A DNA stretch of 64,000 nucleotides from Candidatus Limihabitans stercoravium (GTDB lineage: Bacteria > Bacillota > Clostridia > Christensenellales > CAG-314). The translations under genes were made by a program, and so were the position numbers. The stretch covers positions 1 through 64,000 of the forward strand of contig DVLO01000008.1 of NCBI GenBank assembly GCA_018715495.1, written 5' to 3'. How positions within the stretch are numbered: position 1 is the stretch's first letter; every line of letters starts with the position of its first letter. Of this stretch, positions 62,876-64,000 are shown piece by piece. The notes beneath the pieces are model-generated. The model searched no databases, had not been told where the DNA came from, and saw only the letters and a program-made list of their open reading frames with translations.

Positions 62876-63319
62876 ATGGCAAGTTTGAATATCAGATCGG
62901 GCGACCTTGTTCAATTGCAGGTCGGCGACAGCGAAAATCGCAATAAGAAGGGCAGAGTAATCAGCGTAAATCCCGAAAAGCAGACAGTAACTGTTGAAGG
63001 TTTGCGCATGGTTACAAGACACAGAAAGCCCCGCAACGCTCAGGATAAGGGCGGCAAAATTCAAATTCCAAGCGCTATCAACGTATCCAACGTAATGCTC
63101 GTTTGCCCATCTTGCGGCAAGCCCACACGTGTAAAGCACGTCCTGGGTGAAAAGGGCAAGTACGTAAGAGCGTGCAAGCAATGTGGAGCAGTAATCGACG
63201 CTAAGGCTGAAAAGAAGCAGGCTAAGGAAGCTAAGAAGACTGCAGCAAAGAAAACCACAGCTAAGAAAACTACAGCTAAGAAGACAGCAACCAAGAAGGC
63301 TGTTGAATCAGCTGAATAA
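62876..63319 (+). CDS. rplX: Ribosomal protein L24 with lysine-rich tail
   Basis: 147 residues against the usual ~103. The KOW domain is normal in place ([20 protein letters not shown], then [20 protein letters not shown]) and a zinc-like pair CPSCGKPTR...CKQCG follows. From residue ~113 a repeated lysine/alanine/threonine tail, AKKTTAKK-type (four to five copies), is added, ending VESAE. The tail is like histone-H1-type repeats and may bind rRNA. Confidence 0.97.
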   Translation: MASLNIRSGDLVQLQVGDSENRNKKGRVISVNPEKQTVTVEGLRMVTRHRKPRNAQDKGGKIQIPSAINVSNVMLVCPSCGKPTRVKHVLGEKGKYVRACKQCGAVIDAKAEKKQAKEAKKTAAKKTTAKKTTAKKTATKKAVESAE

Positions 63320-63333
63320 GGAGGAAAGGAGCA

Positions 63334-63906
63334 GTGGCAAAGACTACTACAACAACAGCCGAAAAGGCAGAAAACAGATTGAAGAAACTGTACAAAGAAA
63401 CTGTTGTTCCTCAACTCGTTAAAGAATTCGGTTACAAGAACATCAACGAAGTTCCCAAGCTGGAAAAGATCGTAATCAACTCCGGTCTTGGTGACGTTAA
63501 AGACAACAGCAAGAGCTTCCAGCTTGCAGTTGAAGAAATCAAGTCCATTGCAGGACAAAAGCCCCTTGTTACCAACAGTAAGCTGTCTGTAGCTAACTTC
63601 AAGGTAAGAAAAGGTATGCCTGTTGGTGCTAAGGTAACATTGAGAAGTGACCGCATGTTTGCGTTCATGGACAAGCTTGTGTCCATCGCTCTTCCTCGTG
63701 TAAGAGACTTCCAAGGTATCCCATCCAACTTTGACGGCAGAGGCAACTATACTCTGGGTATTAAAGAACAACTCATCTTCCCCGAAATCGTTTACGATCA
63801 AGTGGAAAAGACCAGAGGTTTTGACGTAACCTTCGTAACGACAGCTAAGACTGACGCAGAAGGCAAGGCATTGCTCAAGTATCTTGGAATGCCTTTCAGA
63901 AGTTAA
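63334..63906 (+). CDS. rplE: Ribosomal protein L5
   Basis: 190 residues with a short extra N-terminus ([19 protein letters not shown]). Core: [51 protein letters not shown] and the final [11 protein letters not shown]. Contacts 5S rRNA. GTG start with AAGGAGGAAAGGAG. Confidence 0.98.
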   Translation: MAKTTTTTAEKAENRLKKLYKETVVPQLVKEFGYKNINEVPKLEKIVINSGLGDVKDNSKSFQLAVEEIKSIAGQKPLVTNSKLSVANFKVRKGMPVGAKVTLRSDRMFAFMDKLVSIALPRVRDFQGIPSNFDGRGNYTLGIKEQLIFPEIVYDQVEKTRGFDVTFVTTAKTDAEGKALLKYLGMPFRS

Positions 63907-63919
63907 TTGAGGTGGCAAA

Positions 63920-64000
63920 ATGGCAAAGAAAGCAATGATTAACAAACAGCAAAAGACCCCTAAGTACAGCACAAGAGCTTACACAAGATGTTCCATCTGC
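63920..64000 (+). CDS. rpsN: Ribosomal protein S14, zinc type (cut off by the window)
   Basis: The first 27 codons only: [26 protein letters not shown]. The CxxC at residues 24-27 is the first half of the zinc finger of the short S14 type. GAGGTGG before the ATG. In the usual order S8 and L6 follow. Confidence 0.95.
   Translation, partial: MAKKAMINKQQKTPKYSTRAYTRCSIC

Overview
This is a 64 kb stretch of bacterial chromosome with moderate GC, most likely from an uncultured gut member of the Clostridia (Bacillota). The grounds are: SAM-I and cobalamin riboswitches, strong AGGAGG ribosome binding sites, many lipoproteins with a VxAC lipobox and no sign of outer-membrane genes, a zinc-type S14 protein and an archaeal/eukaryal-type ProRS. 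The exact family cannot be read from the sequence. Promoters are unusually clear: about twenty candidates fit TTGACA-17-TATAAT, several with the extended -10 TGTGGTATAAT.

Layout. 0.2-7.4 kb: an acetyltransferase, a small membrane protein, an envelope-glycan group (UDP-galactopyranose mutase glf, a flippase-like membrane protein, a GT4 glycosyltransferase) and a GPH sugar symporter. 7.4-10 kb: an exported metallophosphoesterase, then metK behind a SAM-I riboswitch. 10.3-17.4 kb: an overlapping operon recD2-comF-secA-prfB, in which prfB carries a +1 programmed frameshift whose in-frame stop appears to be UAA. 17.5-25.5 kb: cysK with two small genes, a 2',3'-cyclic RNA phosphodiesterase, a secreted M1-like peptidase lipoprotein, a TetR regulator divergent from a YitT-family protein, and a MATE pump. 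25.5-29.8 kb: three paralogous zinc-ribbon membrane proteins, a SLOG-like protein, an XRE regulator, an AT-rich two-gene islet with a 36-nt tandem repeat, and tRNA-Arg(ACG). 30-41 kb: a giant RND permease with a large inserted domain, a BspA-like lipoprotein, a HAD phosphatase, an unknown protein and a large lipoprotein. 41.2-45 kb: KtrB/KtrA potassium uptake preceded by a partial duplication of the ktrB promoter and start, then a cobalamin riboswitch controlling a transcobalamin-like lipoprotein and an ECF S component. 45-46.6 kb: proS. 47.3-55.6 kb: an oligopeptide ABC transporter operon. 57.4 kb to the end: the S10-spc ribosomal protein operon, rpsJ to rpsN, running off the window.

The most striking find is the oligopeptide (opp-like) transporter. 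Its OppC-type permease contains seven RCC1-like repeats, apparently a whole beta-propeller, inserted in the extracytoplasmic loop between TM1 and the GTD..GRD segment. Its OppF-type ATPase carries a ~190-residue coiled-coil insertion between the Walker A motif and the Q-loop, and a tiny membrane protein is coupled to the end of the operon. The RND permease and the GPH symporter of the same window also carry large extracytoplasmic insertions, so elaborated outer loops on transporters may be a trait of this lineage.
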